Assembly (NCBI RefSeq): GCF_006346395.1
Contig: NZ_VDMS01000004.1
Location: forward strand, 186,001-250,000
Direction of reading: 5' to 3'
Origin: Nocardioides plantarum
Lineage (GTDB): Bacteria; Actinomycetota; Actinomycetes; Propionibacteriales; Nocardioidaceae
Length of the DNA stretch: 64,000 nucleotides
Of this stretch, positions 35,084 through 44,007 are shown in pieces (position 1 is the stretch's first letter; each line of letters opens with the position of its first letter). The notes under the pieces are model-generated. The model ran no database searches. It saw only the letters and a list, made by a program, of their open reading frames with translations, and was not told the origin of the DNA. Made by a program: the position numbers and the translations under genes.

Positions 35084-36087
35084 CGCAGCACCTCGGGGAC
35101 GCCGGGGACGAACTCGCCGGTCGGGATCGCGAGGAGGTTGACGGCGTAGGCGTCGAACCAGGGGCCCGTGCCGATGATGTTGCCGAGGATCGAGACGTAG
35201 GGGCCGAGGGCGGCCAGGGTCGCCTTCAGCTCCTTCTCGCGGCTGATCAAGGTGTCGAGGAGGTCGTCGACCTCGCGCAGGGCCGGGGCGATCTGCGCCT
35301 GGTTGTCGGTGACGACGCCGCGCAGCTCGCGCGCCAGCGCACGGGCGTTGACCAGCAGCCGGTGGATGGCGTCCTTGCGCTTCTTCAGCTCGTCGAAGAC
35401 CTTGTCGGCGCTGCCCATGAGCTCGACCAGCTCGTCGCTACGGTCGGCCAGCACCTTCGAGACGTTCTTGGAGCTGGCGAACAGGGCCTGCAGCTGCTCG
35501 TCGCGCGAGGCGACCGTCTGCGACAGCCGGGAGATGCCCCGGAAGCTCTCGGCGATCTCGGGGGCGGCCGAGTCGACGGTGTCGCTGAGCACGTCGAAGG
35601 CATCCTTCAGAGCGTCTTTGTCGATGCCCTCGGTCGTCTGCGTCAGGTCGCCGAAGACGTCGATGATGTCGTAGGCCGTGGTGGTGCGGGGGCGGCCGTC
35701 GGGGAACGTCGTCGGGATCGGCTCGTCCTGCGCGAGGTCGCCGCCGCCGGCCGGGGTGAGCCGGAGGTACTTCTCGCCCAGCAGGTTGAGCACCTCGACC
35801 GACGCGGTGGTGTCCTCGCCCAGCTCGATGCCCTGGTCGATGGTGAAGGTCACCAGCACCTGGGAGTCCTTCAGCTCGACGCCGGAGACGCGGCCCGAGC
35901 GGATGCCGCCGACCTGGACGCTGCTCCCCTTGCGGATGCCGCCGGCCTCGGTGAACCACGCCTGGTAGGTCTCGCCGCGAAAGCCCGGGAACTTCGAGAG
36001 GTTGAAGGCGGCGGCCATGACCAGCAGCATCAGCACGAGCGTGATCGAGCCGTAGCGCATCACGCGGCGCTCGTCCTTGCGGCTCAT
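35080..36087 (-). CDS. mceC: MCE family protein MceC
   Basis: 335 residues with one N-terminal membrane helix ([14 protein letters not shown], near 15-28), the MlaD domain ([19 protein letters not shown]) and helical segments with many heptad-like positions, consistent with the needle-like tunnel. Shorter than its neighbours because it lacks a low-complexity tail. ATG 36087 overlaps the mceB stop. Confidence 0.87.
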   Translation of the reverse strand: MSRKDERRVMRYGSITLVLMLLVMAAAFNLSKFPGFRGETYQAWFTEAGGIRKGSSVQVGGIRSGRVSGVELKDSQVLVTFTIDQGIELGEDTTASVEVLNLLGEKYLRLTPAGGGDLAQDEPIPTTFPDGRPRTTTAYDIIDVFGDLTQTTEGIDKDALKDAFDVLSDTVDSAAPEIAESFRGISRLSQTVASRDEQLQALFASSKNVSKVLADRSDELVELMGSADKVFDELKKRKDAIHRLLVNARALARELRGVVTDNQAQIAPALREVDDLLDTLISREKELKATLAALGPYVSILGNIIGTGPWFDAYAVNLLAIPTGEFVPGVPEVLR

Positions 36088-37172
36088 CGATTGCACCGGG
36101 GAGCCGTGGAGCGGAAGTCGATGCTGTTGAGCTGCTTGTTGAGGTCCTTGATGATCGGGAGCCCGCTGACGACCGGGAGGGTGATCTTCCCGGCGAAGCC
36201 GCAGATGTAGTAGTTGTACCAAGATCCGTAGGTGCCGGTCCGGGTCTGGTCGGTCATCGACTCGGGCAGCCGGTCGAAGATCTCGACGACGAGCTTCTTG
36301 TTCTCGGGCTTGTTGAGCAACTTGGCCAGGGTGCGCAGCTCGGCGATGTCGTCCTTGAGCAGCGGGCGGCCCTGCTCGAGCAGGTCGGCGACGACGGCGG
36401 TGAGGTCGGAGATGCTGCTCAGCGAGCTGCCGATCGTCTCGCGGTCGGCGGCGAGGTCGCCCATCCAGTCGCGCAGCTCGACCACAAGGCGCTCGAGCTG
36501 GACGTGGCGGGAGTCGACCGTCTCGAGGGTGGTGCCCAGGTTGTCGACGACCTCGCCGATGAGCTGGTCGCGGTCGGCCAGGGTGTTGGTGAGCGACGCG
36601 GTGTTGTCGAGCAGGGAGGCGACGGTGCCGCCCTCGCCCTGCAACACCTGGACGATGTTCATGGTGAGCTCGTTGACGTCCTGGGGCGCCAGGGCCGAGA
36701 ACAGCGGCTTGAAGCCGTTGAAGAGGGCGGTCAGGTCGAGCGCGGGCTCGGTCTGCCTCATCGGGATGACGTCGTCCTCGCCGAGGTCGGCGGCGCCCTT
36801 GTCGATGCCCTCCTCGAGCGCGAGGTAGCGGTCGCCCACCAGGTTGAGGAAGCGGATCTCGGCGCGCGAGGCCGTGGTCAACGGCAGGTCGGCCTGGACC
36901 CGGAAGGTCACCAGGGCGTTGGCGTTCTCCTTGCCGGCGTGCTCGACGGAGGTGACCTCCCCGACGCTGACACCGGCGACCCGGACGTCGTCGCCCTTCT
37001 CCAGGGAGCTGGCGTTGGCGAACTCGGCCCGGTAGGTCCGGCCGTCACCGAACCCGATGTTGCCCATGATCACGGCCAGCAGCCCGGTGACCAGGATCGA
37101 GACCACCGTGAACACCGCCAGCTTGAGGCCGGCCGACAGGGTCGTGCGGTTGCGGTTGGAGGCGCCGGCCAC
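36084..37172 (-). CDS. mceB: MCE family protein MceB
   Basis: 362 residues: membrane helix at about 15-35 (LAVFTVVSILVTGLLAVIM), then MlaD domain (SLEKGDDVRVAGVSVGEVTSV) and helices. I chose GTG 37172, whose first base is the last base of the mceA TAG. Longer in-frame extensions into mceA are shadows. Confidence 0.86.
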   Translation of the reverse strand: MAGASNRNRTTLSAGLKLAVFTVVSILVTGLLAVIMGNIGFGDGRTYRAEFANASSLEKGDDVRVAGVSVGEVTSVEHAGKENANALVTFRVQADLPLTTASRAEIRFLNLVGDRYLALEEGIDKGAADLGEDDVIPMRQTEPALDLTALFNGFKPLFSALAPQDVNELTMNIVQVLQGEGGTVASLLDNTASLTNTLADRDQLIGEVVDNLGTTLETVDSRHVQLERLVVELRDWMGDLAADRETIGSSLSSISDLTAVVADLLEQGRPLLKDDIAELRTLAKLLNKPENKKLVVEIFDRLPESMTDQTRTGTYGSWYNYYICGFAGKITLPVVSGLPIIKDLNKQLNSIDFRSTAPRCNR

Positions 37173-38536
37173 TAGGACGCACCCCCCGTGCCGCCGCGGA
37201 CGACGGGACCGTAGAGCAGCGCGCCGAGCGAGCCGTAGGAGTCGGCCGGGCGGCCGGTGCGGTCGGCGAGCAGCGCGTTGAGGACCTGCTGGTCGCCGGC
37301 AGTGCCGGCGTACCCGCTCGACATCCCGATGCCGAAGCCGCCCTGGCGGGTCCAGCCGGGTGCGGTGCGGGGACGCGGCAGCCCTGGCAGTCCCGGCAGG
37401 TCGCTGGTCGGCGGATCGTCGTCGATGTCGGTGCCGTCCTTGAATGCGTTCGGCCCGATCGGCACCGGTGGGTAGGGCAGCCCCGAGCACCAGGGCCCGT
37501 GGCCGATCTCGCCGTACTCGGGCAGGTCCTTCTGCGTGTAGGCGCCGTACTGGGCCGAGCCGAGCTCGAGGTACTGCTTGACCTGGTTGCCCTCGAAGGT
37601 CTTGGCCAGGATGGGTGCGTAGCGCGCGGCCCCCTTGAGCAGGCACGGCAGCTCGGGCGAGTACGTCGCCAGCAGCTTGAGCACGGGCGCACCGACCTTG
37701 CCGACCTCGATCAGGTTGGCCTCGTTGTCGCGCAGCAGCGTGCGGCTGGTGTCGGCCAGCCCGGTGAGGTCGGTGAAGAAGACGTCGAGCGACTGGCGCT
37801 TCTCGACCACGGTGCGGCCGGTGACGGTGAGGTTGCCGAGCACCCGGAGCAGGTCGGGCGCGGCGTCGTCGTAGGTGTCGGCCACGTCGGCGATCAGCCC
37901 GAGGTCCTCGCGCAACGTCGGCAGGGAGCCCTCGATGCCGTCGATGTAGCGGTTGAGGTCGTCGAGGGTCTCGCCCAGCTGGTCGCCGCGACCCTCGAGC
38001 GCGGTCTCGAGGGCGTTGAGCGTCAGGTTGAGGTCGGCGGGTCGCACGGCCCTCAGCAGCGGGAACAGGTTGGCCAGGATGCGGCTGAGCTCGACGTTGG
38101 TCTCGACCCGCGACGACGGGATCACGGCGTCGGGCGCCAGCGGGGTGCGCGACGGCTTCGCGGGCTCGACGAAGGAGACGAACTTCTGGCCGAACAACGT
38201 CGTGGGCAGGATCTGGACGGTGACGTTGGCGGGGATCTCGCGGGCTGCCGCCGGGTCGAGGGCGACCTCGATCTCGGCCTCGCCGTCCTTCTCGGACACC
38301 TGCCGGACCTGGCCGATCAGCACGCCGTGGCGGCGTACGTCGCCGAACTTGGCGAGCTGCAGGCCGGCCCGGTCGGCCCGGATGGTGATGGTGGTGACGG
38401 TGGCGAACTTCTTGTCGTAGATCGCGATCGACAGGGCGACCAGCAGGGCCATCGCGGTGAGGAAGACGACGCCCGCGACGAGCAGGCGCAGGTGCTCACG
38501 CCTGGTGTCGTGGTGGACGTTGACGAGCAGCGGCAT
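37172..38536 (-). CDS. mceA: MCE family protein MceA
   Basis: 454 residues: helix at about 17-40, MlaD domain with LAKFGDVRRHGVLIGQVRQV and TTLFGQKFVSF, helical region, and a long C-terminal domain with SGLPYPPVPIGPN typical of MceA subunits. In Mce4 systems MceA takes part in cholesterol import. ATG 38536, 15 bp after yrbE4B. Confidence 0.88.
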   Translation of the reverse strand: MPLLVNVHHDTRREHLRLLVAGVVFLTAMALLVALSIAIYDKKFATVTTITIRADRAGLQLAKFGDVRRHGVLIGQVRQVSEKDGEAEIEVALDPAAAREIPANVTVQILPTTLFGQKFVSFVEPAKPSRTPLAPDAVIPSSRVETNVELSRILANLFPLLRAVRPADLNLTLNALETALEGRGDQLGETLDDLNRYIDGIEGSLPTLREDLGLIADVADTYDDAAPDLLRVLGNLTVTGRTVVEKRQSLDVFFTDLTGLADTSRTLLRDNEANLIEVGKVGAPVLKLLATYSPELPCLLKGAARYAPILAKTFEGNQVKQYLELGSAQYGAYTQKDLPEYGEIGHGPWCSGLPYPPVPIGPNAFKDGTDIDDDPPTSDLPGLPGLPRPRTAPGWTRQGGFGIGMSSGYAGTAGDQQVLNALLADRTGRPADSYGSLGALLYGPVVRGGTGGAS

Positions 38537-38551
38537 CTGTCGACTCCCCCG

Positions 38552-39391
38552 CTACCCGGTGATCCGCACGGTCGTCGTCGAGCCCCAGATGGCGAAGCTG
38601 AGGAAGAAGTCGGCGACGACGGTGAAGACGATGCTGGTGCGGATGGCGCGACCGACGGCCTGGCCGACGCCGGCGGGGCCGCCGGAGGCCGTGTAGCCGT
38701 AGTAGCAGTGGATGAGGATGATCGCCGCGGCCAGGAAGAGCAGCTTGCCGAAGGACCACAGGATGTCGATGGGGGGCAGGAACTGCAGGAAGTAGTGGTC
38801 GTAGGTGCCGCTCGACTGGCCGTAGATGTAGACGACGATGAGCCGCGGCGAGAGGTACGACGCGCTCAGCGCCACGATGTAGAGCGGGATGACCGCGACG
38901 AAGGCGGCGATCATCCGGGTCGTGACCAGGAACGGCAGGGACGGGATGCCCATCACCTCGAGCGCGTCGATCTCCTCGGAGATGCGCATCGCCCCGAGCC
39001 GCGCGGTGTAGCCGCAGCCGACCGTCGCGGCCAGGGCGATGGACGAGATCAGCGGCGCGACCTCGCGGGTGTTGAAGTAGGCGGAGATGAACGCGCTGAA
39101 CTTGGCCACGCCGATCTGGCTCAGCGAGGCGTAGCCCTGGATGCCGACCTCGGTGCCGGCGAAGAAGGCGAGGAACGCGATGACGCCGACGCTGCCGGCG
39201 ATGAGGGCCAGGGCCCCCGACCCGAACGTCACCTCGGCCAGGGTCGCGGTGATCTCGCGCGGGTAGCGGCGGATGGCCCGCGGCACCCAGATCAGGGCGC
39301 GCACGTAGAACAGCAGCTGGTCGCCGTAGCCCTCGATCGAGCGGCGCGGGGCCCGGACGACCGTGCTGGCGAAGGACCCGAGGGTGGTCAT
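38552..39391 (-). CDS. yrbE4B: YrbE/MlaE family permease, second subunit
   Basis: 279 residues with about five or six membrane helices and the MlaE signature MRISEEIDALEVMGI, the coupling helix that contacts the shared MceG/Mkl ATPase (not encoded here). ATG 39391 overlaps the yrbE4A stop (ATGA). Confidence 0.9.
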   Translation of the reverse strand: MTTLGSFASTVVRAPRRSIEGYGDQLLFYVRALIWVPRAIRRYPREITATLAEVTFGSGALALIAGSVGVIAFLAFFAGTEVGIQGYASLSQIGVAKFSAFISAYFNTREVAPLISSIALAATVGCGYTARLGAMRISEEIDALEVMGIPSLPFLVTTRMIAAFVAVIPLYIVALSASYLSPRLIVVYIYGQSSGTYDHYFLQFLPPIDILWSFGKLLFLAAAIILIHCYYGYTASGGPAGVGQAVGRAIRTSIVFTVVADFFLSFAIWGSTTTVRITG

Positions 39392-40161
39392 ATGCCCACC
39401 GGGGGGACGATCTGGAAGTAGATGGCCGTGATGACCGCGTTCATGAAGAACAGCAGCATGAACGCGATGATCACCGACTCGTTGACCGCACGACCCACAC
39501 CGCTGGGACCGCCACCGGCGTTGAGCCCCTTGTAGGCGCCGACGATCGCGGCCATGGCCCCGAACACCACCGCCTTGACGATGGCGATGTAGAGGTCGCT
39601 GATCGAGGCCAGCGCGGTGAAGTTGGACAGGAACGCCCCCGCCGAGCCGCCCTGGACGATCACGGTGAAGAAGTAGCCGCCACCGATGCCGGCCCCGATC
39701 ACGATGCCGATGATCATCAGCGCCACGAACATCGTCGCGGCCACCCGGGGGGCCACCAGGCGCTCGAGCGGGTCGACGCCGAGCACCTCCATGGCGTCGA
39801 TCTCCTCGCGGATCTTGCGAGCCCCCATGTCGGAGCAGATGGCCGAGCCGGCCGCGCCGGCGATGATCAGGGCGGCCGCGATGGGCGCGGCCTCACGGAC
39901 GACGGCGAGCACGGCGGTGGCGCCGGCGAAGGACTGGGCGCCCAGCTGGCCGGTCAGGTTGCCGACCTGGAGCGAGATGACCGCACCGAACGGGATCGAG
40001 ACCAGGATCGTCGGCATCAGCGTGACGCTGGTGATGAACCACGCCTGCTCGACGAACTCGCGGAACTGGAACCGGGTCGTGAACAGTCGCTTGACGACAT
40101 CGACGGTCATCACCGCGATCTCGCCCGGGCCCCGAATGACCCCGGCAGCACTCAACGCCAT
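39388..40161 (-). CDS. yrbE4A: YrbE/MlaE family permease, first subunit
   Basis: 257 residues, integral membrane, with the MlaE signature ARKIREEIDAMEVLGVDPL near residue 110. First gene of the mce operon. ATG 40161 is preceded by GGGGAGAGG. The KstR box at 40214 with a TATCGT -10 gives a leader of about 40 nt. KstR control and gene order identify this as an mce4-type (sterol) locus. Confidence 0.9.
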   Translation of the reverse strand: MALSAAGVIRGPGEIAVMTVDVVKRLFTTRFQFREFVEQAWFITSVTLMPTILVSIPFGAVISLQVGNLTGQLGAQSFAGATAVLAVVREAAPIAAALIIAGAAGSAICSDMGARKIREEIDAMEVLGVDPLERLVAPRVAATMFVALMIIGIVIGAGIGGGYFFTVIVQGGSAGAFLSNFTALASISDLYIAIVKAVVFGAMAAIVGAYKGLNAGGGPSGVGRAVNESVIIAFMLLFFMNAVITAIYFQIVPPVGI

Positions 40162-40213
40162 CCGTGGTCACCTCTCCCCATAGATTCGTGATCAGTCGGC
40201 TGGGCCCCGACGA

Positions 40214-40227
40214 TAGAACGTGTTCTC
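40214..40227. promoter_or_regulatory. KstR box, mce4-type operon
   Basis: TAGAACGTGTTCTC matches the motif with the last base off, identical to the box at 17353. The minus-strand -10 TATCGT (40215-40210) overlaps its end, as in three other operons here. Confidence 0.83.
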
Positions 40228-40399
40228 TTTTTCGACAACCGGTCGACTCCCTTGGGGTGTGGCGTCTCACCCCTTGGTGACGCCCGTCACTCGCACACCC
40301 TCCTGCGCACCCACCCGCACACCCCGTCGCCGGTCACGCACCGCTCCCTAGGATGCGCAGTGTCAGATCGACATCGGGGCGACCGAGGGGTGGAGGACC

Positions 40400-40951
40400 A
40401 TGAACGACGACCTGTGGTCGACGTTCCCGATCGACCCCCGCGAACGGGCGCACGCCGGGCTGCGCGCCTCCGACCAGGACCGCGACCGGATCACCGAGGT
40501 GCTGTCGTCGGCGTTCGCCGACGGCCGCCTGGGGCACGACGAGCTCGAGGAGCGGATGTCCGCGGTGGCCGGGGCCCGCACGCTCGGCGAGCTGCCGCCC
40601 CTCGTGGCCGACCTGGTGCCGCTCAAGCCGACCCCGGCGCGCTCGCCCAAGTCGCTGGTCGGCGTCTCCCCCGCCGAGCTGCAGCGTCGCGCCGAGGACG
40701 AGTGGCGCGAGCGGCGACGGGCCGCGGCCCTCTCGTTCCTGGGCTCCGCCCTCGTGTGCTGGTCGGTGTGGATCGCCGTCCACGTCGGCACCGACGGCGG
40801 TGACTTCCCGTGGCCGCTGATCGTCAACGCCGTGACCCTCCTCAACGTCGTGCGGGTGGTCGGCAACCACGAGCAGATCGTGCGTGAGCGGGTGCAGGCG
40901 CTGGAGAAGAAGCAGGCGCGGCAGCAGCGCTGGCCCAAGAGCCTCTCGTGA
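40400..40951 (+). CDS. DUF1707 domain membrane protein
   Basis: 183 residues. The N-terminal DUF1707 motif LRASDQDRDRITEVLSSAFADGRLGHDELEERM (quoted by its ends: starts LRASDQD, ends DELEERM) spans about 22-54. Two hydrophobic segments follow near 115-150 (2TM-type). DUF1707 often fronts membrane proteins of unknown role in actinobacteria. A GGAGG site precedes ATG 40400, and TAGGAT (40349-40354) is a candidate -10. Confidence 0.78.
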   Translation: MNDDLWSTFPIDPRERAHAGLRASDQDRDRITEVLSSAFADGRLGHDELEERMSAVAGARTLGELPPLVADLVPLKPTPARSPKSLVGVSPAELQRRAEDEWRERRRAAALSFLGSALVCWSVWIAVHVGTDGGDFPWPLIVNAVTLLNVVRVVGNHEQIVRERVQALEKKQARQQRWPKSLS

Positions 40952-41634
40952 GGACGCACCCGGTCGTGGTCGCGGTCCGCGACCATCCCTCGGCACTGCT
41001 CCTCGGGCTCCAGGTGCTCGCCGTGCTGGCCTACCCGTTCCTCGACGGCAACGTGGCCGGTCGCGCGGCGCTCGGCGCCGTCCAGGTGGGCGTCGTGCTG
41101 GTCGCGGCCTGGGCCGTGCGTCGTACGCCGACACTGTCGTGGGTCGCCCTGCTGCTGGCCGGCCCGGCGATGGTCCTCAGCGTCCTGGAGGCGGTGACCG
41201 ACGACGCCGGCTGGGTGGTGCTCTCCTCGGCCCTGTTCCACGTGCCGTTCTACCTGTTCGTCTCCTACGCGATGATCCGCTACCTCTTCCACGACGACCG
41301 GGTCACCCGCGACGAGCTGTTCGCGACCGGTGCGGCGTTCACCGTGGTGGCCTGGGCCTTCGCCTACGTCTACGCGGCCGCCCAGGTGGTGTGGCCGGGC
41401 TCCTTCGTCGGCTACAGCGGCGATGCAGAGCGACCGTGGTTCGAGCTGCTCTACCTCTCCTTCACCACGCTCACCTCTGTCGGGCTGTCCGACGTCTACC
41501 CCGTGATGGACCACGCGCGGTCGCTGGTGATGCTCGAGCAGCTGGCCGGCGTCTTCTACGTCGCGCTGGTCGTCGCCCGCCTGGTCGGGCTCACCGCCCG
41601 GGGCCGGGGCACCGGTCGGGCCGACGACTCCTGA
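40948..41634 (+). CDS. Ion-channel-like membrane protein
   Basis: 228 residues with about six hydrophobic segments; the last pair frames a pore-loop FTTLTSVGLSDVYPV (about 172-186). This is the two-helix ion-channel domain, but the filter reads TSVGLSD rather than the potassium TVGYGD, so selectivity may differ. GTG 40948 overlaps the previous stop (GTGA), so it is coupled to the DUF1707 gene. The 3-prime end overlaps the EamA gene by 44 bp. Confidence 0.75.
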   Translation: MRTHPVVVAVRDHPSALLLGLQVLAVLAYPFLDGNVAGRAALGAVQVGVVLVAAWAVRRTPTLSWVALLLAGPAMVLSVLEAVTDDAGWVVLSSALFHVPFYLFVSYAMIRYLFHDDRVTRDELFATGAAFTVVAWAFAYVYAAAQVVWPGSFVGYSGDAERPWFELLYLSFTTLTSVGLSDVYPVMDHARSLVMLEQLAGVFYVALVVARLVGLTARGRGTGRADDS

Positions 41635-42595
41635 TCTGGTCGCCCTCCGCCGGGTCGCCGTCCGCCGGGTCGCCGTCCGCCACCGCGAGCCTCACCCGCA
41701 CCGCCCCGGCCGCGCACCCGATCACCACGAGCCCGCCGACCAGCGTCGCGACCGTCAGCCGCTCCCCGAGGAGCAGGCCGGCCCAGGTGAGCGTGAGGAC
41801 CGACTGGACGAGCTGGACCTGGCTGACCGACGACATCGGACCGACGGCGAGGCCGCGGTACCAGGCGAAGAACCCCAGGAACATGCTGACGCCCCCGAGG
41901 TAGGCGAAGGCCGCCCACTCGGTGGGGGTGGCCTGCGGTGGGTCCCGTCGTACGGCGACCAGGGTGAGCGCGAGCATGAGCGGGGCGCCGCCGACCAGCG
42001 CCCAGGAGACGGTCTGCCACGCGCCGAGCTCGCGCGAGAGCAGCCCGCCCTCGGCGTACCCGACGGCGGCGGACAGCACCGCGCCCACCAGCAGCAGGTC
42101 GGCCCAGCCGGGCGGCTCCAGGGCGCCGTCCTGGACCGAGGCGAAGACGAGGGCGGCCACCGCGCCGGCGAGCACGGCGAGCCAGAACGCCCGCGGCGGT
42201 CGCTCGCCCGTGCGCACCACCGTCGTCACGGCGGTCGCGGCCGGGAGCATCGCGATGACGACGGCGCCGTGGCTGGCCGGGACCGACGTGAGGGCGAACG
42301 ACGTCAGCAGCGGGAAGCCGACCACGACCCCGCCCCCGACGACGAGCAGGCGGGCCCACTGGTGGCGCGACGGGCGCCGCTGGCGGGTGGCCGCCAGGCA
42401 GACCGCGGCCAGGACGGCGGCCACCACGGCGCGGCCCGCCCCGATGAACAGCGGCGACAGGCCCTCGACGGCCACGCGGGTGAACGGGACCGTGAACGAG
42501 AAGGCCAGGACGCCGAGGAAGCCCCAGCCGAGGCCCGACCTCGCGGGCAGTAGCGCCAGGTCGTTTCGGGGAGTAGCGCTATCGTCACTCGTCAT
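41591..42595 (-). CDS. EamA/DMT-family transporter
   Basis: 334 residues with ten predicted membrane helices in two EamA repeats; the second carries AFAYLGGVSMFLGFFAWYRGLA and LVQSVLTLTWAGLLLGE. It probably exports a metabolite. It is divergent from a MocR-type regulator, the usual layout where the regulator controls the transporter. The C-terminus has a DGDPADGDPAEGD tandem. ATG 42595 shares CATG with the regulator ATG. Confidence 0.82.
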   Translation of the reverse strand: MTSDDSATPRNDLALLPARSGLGWGFLGVLAFSFTVPFTRVAVEGLSPLFIGAGRAVVAAVLAAVCLAATRQRRPSRHQWARLLVVGGGVVVGFPLLTSFALTSVPASHGAVVIAMLPAATAVTTVVRTGERPPRAFWLAVLAGAVAALVFASVQDGALEPPGWADLLLVGAVLSAAVGYAEGGLLSRELGAWQTVSWALVGGAPLMLALTLVAVRRDPPQATPTEWAAFAYLGGVSMFLGFFAWYRGLAVGPMSSVSQVQLVQSVLTLTWAGLLLGERLTVATLVGGLVVIGCAAGAVRVRLAVADGDPADGDPAEGDQIRSRRPDRCPGPGR

Positions 42596-42608
42596 GGACG
42601 ACGATAGC
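42578..42608. promoter_or_regulatory. Symmetric operator spanning two overlapping start codons
   Basis: Perfect 9-bp arms GCTATCGTC (42578-42586) and GACGATAGC (42600-42608) flank the CATG holding both divergent starts. Each arm contains a TATCGT that could be a -10 for the gene reading inward. Likely the MocR-regulator binding site; inferred from position. Confidence 0.6.
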
Positions 42609-44006
42609 AGCGGACGGATCGTGGCGGCGCTGTCCGCCTGGATCCGCGGCGCGCCGCCGGGCGCCCGGCTGCCGTCCACCCGCACCCTGGCCGCCGAGCA
42701 CCGCGCCAGCCCGGTCACCGTGCAGCAGGCGCTGCGCACCCTCGTCGCGCAGGGTCTGGTCGAGACGCGTCCCGGCGTGGGCACGTTCGTCCGCGCCGTC
42801 CGGGCGACGCGCCCCGCCGACCACGCCTGGCAGACCTCCGCGCTCGGCCCGGCGCGCAGTGACCTCGCCGGGCTCCCGACGGCGCTGCGCGGCACACCGC
42901 CGGACGCCATCGCCCTGCACGCCGGCTACCCCGACCGCGACCTCCTCCCCGAGCGTCTCGTGCGTTCCGCGCTCACCCGGGCCGCGCGGTCGGACGCCGG
43001 GCTGGGCCGGTCACCCACGGCCGGGCTCCCGGAGCTGCAGGCCTGGTTCGCCGGCCAGCTGGCGACGCACACCCCGGGCCACCTCACGCCCCCGGCCCCG
43101 GCCGAGGTGATCGTCGTGCCCGGCAGCCAGAGCGGGCTCAGCTCCGTCTTCCGCTCGGTCGTGACGGCCGGGCAGGTGCTCCTGACCGAGTCTCCCACCT
43201 ACTGGGGCGCCATCCGGGCCGCCTCCCACGCCGGCGTGCGACTGGTGCCGGTCGCCGCTGGACCGGACGGACCCGACCCCGCCCAGCTCGACCGCGCGTT
43301 CGCCGAGACCGGAGCCCGGGCGTTCTACGCCCAGCCCCACTACGCCAACCCGACCGGTGCCCAGTGGTCCGCGGCGCTCGGCGCGCAGGTCCTCGAGGTG
43401 GTGCGGGCGCACGACGCGTTCCTCGTCGAGGACGACTGGGCCCACGAGTTCGGCATCACCTCGACGCCCTCCCCGCTGGCCGCGCAGGACGACGGCGGCC
43501 ACGTCATCTACCTCCGCTCGCTCACCAAGAGCGTGTCCCCCGCCCTGCGGGTCGCAGCCGTCGTCGCCCGCGGCCCGGCCCGGGCCCGGCTGCTGGCCGA
43601 CCAGGCGGCGGAGTCGATGTACGTCAGCGGGCTGCTGCAGGCCGCCGCCGTGGACGTGGTGACCCACCCCGGCTGGCGCACCCACCTCCGCGGCCTGCGC
43701 GACCAGCTGCGCACCCGCCGCGACCTCCTCGCCGACGCGCTGCGCGAGCACGTGCCCAGCGCCCACCTCGAGCACCTGCCACCCGGCGGCCTCAACCTCT
43801 GGGTCCGCCTGCCCGACGACACCGACGTCGAGGCGCTGGTCGTCGAGTGCGGCCGCGCCGGCGTGGCCGTCGCCGCCGGCACCGAGTGGTTCCCCGCCGA
43901 GGCCCCCGCCCCCTACCTCCGGCTGAGCTTCTCCGGGCCCCACCCCGCGGCGTACCCGGAGGCGGCGCGCCTTCTGGAGCGCTCGCTCGGCGTCGCGCGC
44001 GGATAG
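42594..44006 (+). CDS. MocR-like GntR regulator with aminotransferase domain
   Basis: 470 residues. An N-terminal GntR winged helix (LPSTRTLAAEHRASPVTVQQALRTL, given by its ends LPSTRT and QALRTL) is followed by a class I aminotransferase fold. The PLP lysine is in RSLTKSVSPALRV (about residue 306) and the PHYANPTG motif is near 245. MocR proteins use PLP-ligand binding to control a neighbouring gene, here most likely the EamA exporter. ATG 42594. Confidence 0.85.
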   Translation: MDDDSSGRIVAALSAWIRGAPPGARLPSTRTLAAEHRASPVTVQQALRTLVAQGLVETRPGVGTFVRAVRATRPADHAWQTSALGPARSDLAGLPTALRGTPPDAIALHAGYPDRDLLPERLVRSALTRAARSDAGLGRSPTAGLPELQAWFAGQLATHTPGHLTPPAPAEVIVVPGSQSGLSSVFRSVVTAGQVLLTESPTYWGAIRAASHAGVRLVPVAAGPDGPDPAQLDRAFAETGARAFYAQPHYANPTGAQWSAALGAQVLEVVRAHDAFLVEDDWAHEFGITSTPSPLAAQDDGGHVIYLRSLTKSVSPALRVAAVVARGPARARLLADQAAESMYVSGLLQAAAVDVVTHPGWRTHLRGLRDQLRTRRDLLADALREHVPSAHLEHLPPGGLNLWVRLPDDTDVEALVVECGRAGVAVAAGTEWFPAEAPAPYLRLSFSGPHPAAYPEAARLLERSLGVARG

Positions 44007-44007
44007 C

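Noticed and set aside
37173..37646. N-terminal extension of mceB into mceA
   Set aside because: The membrane helix begins at GTG 37172 and the extension is arginine-rich shadow sequence.
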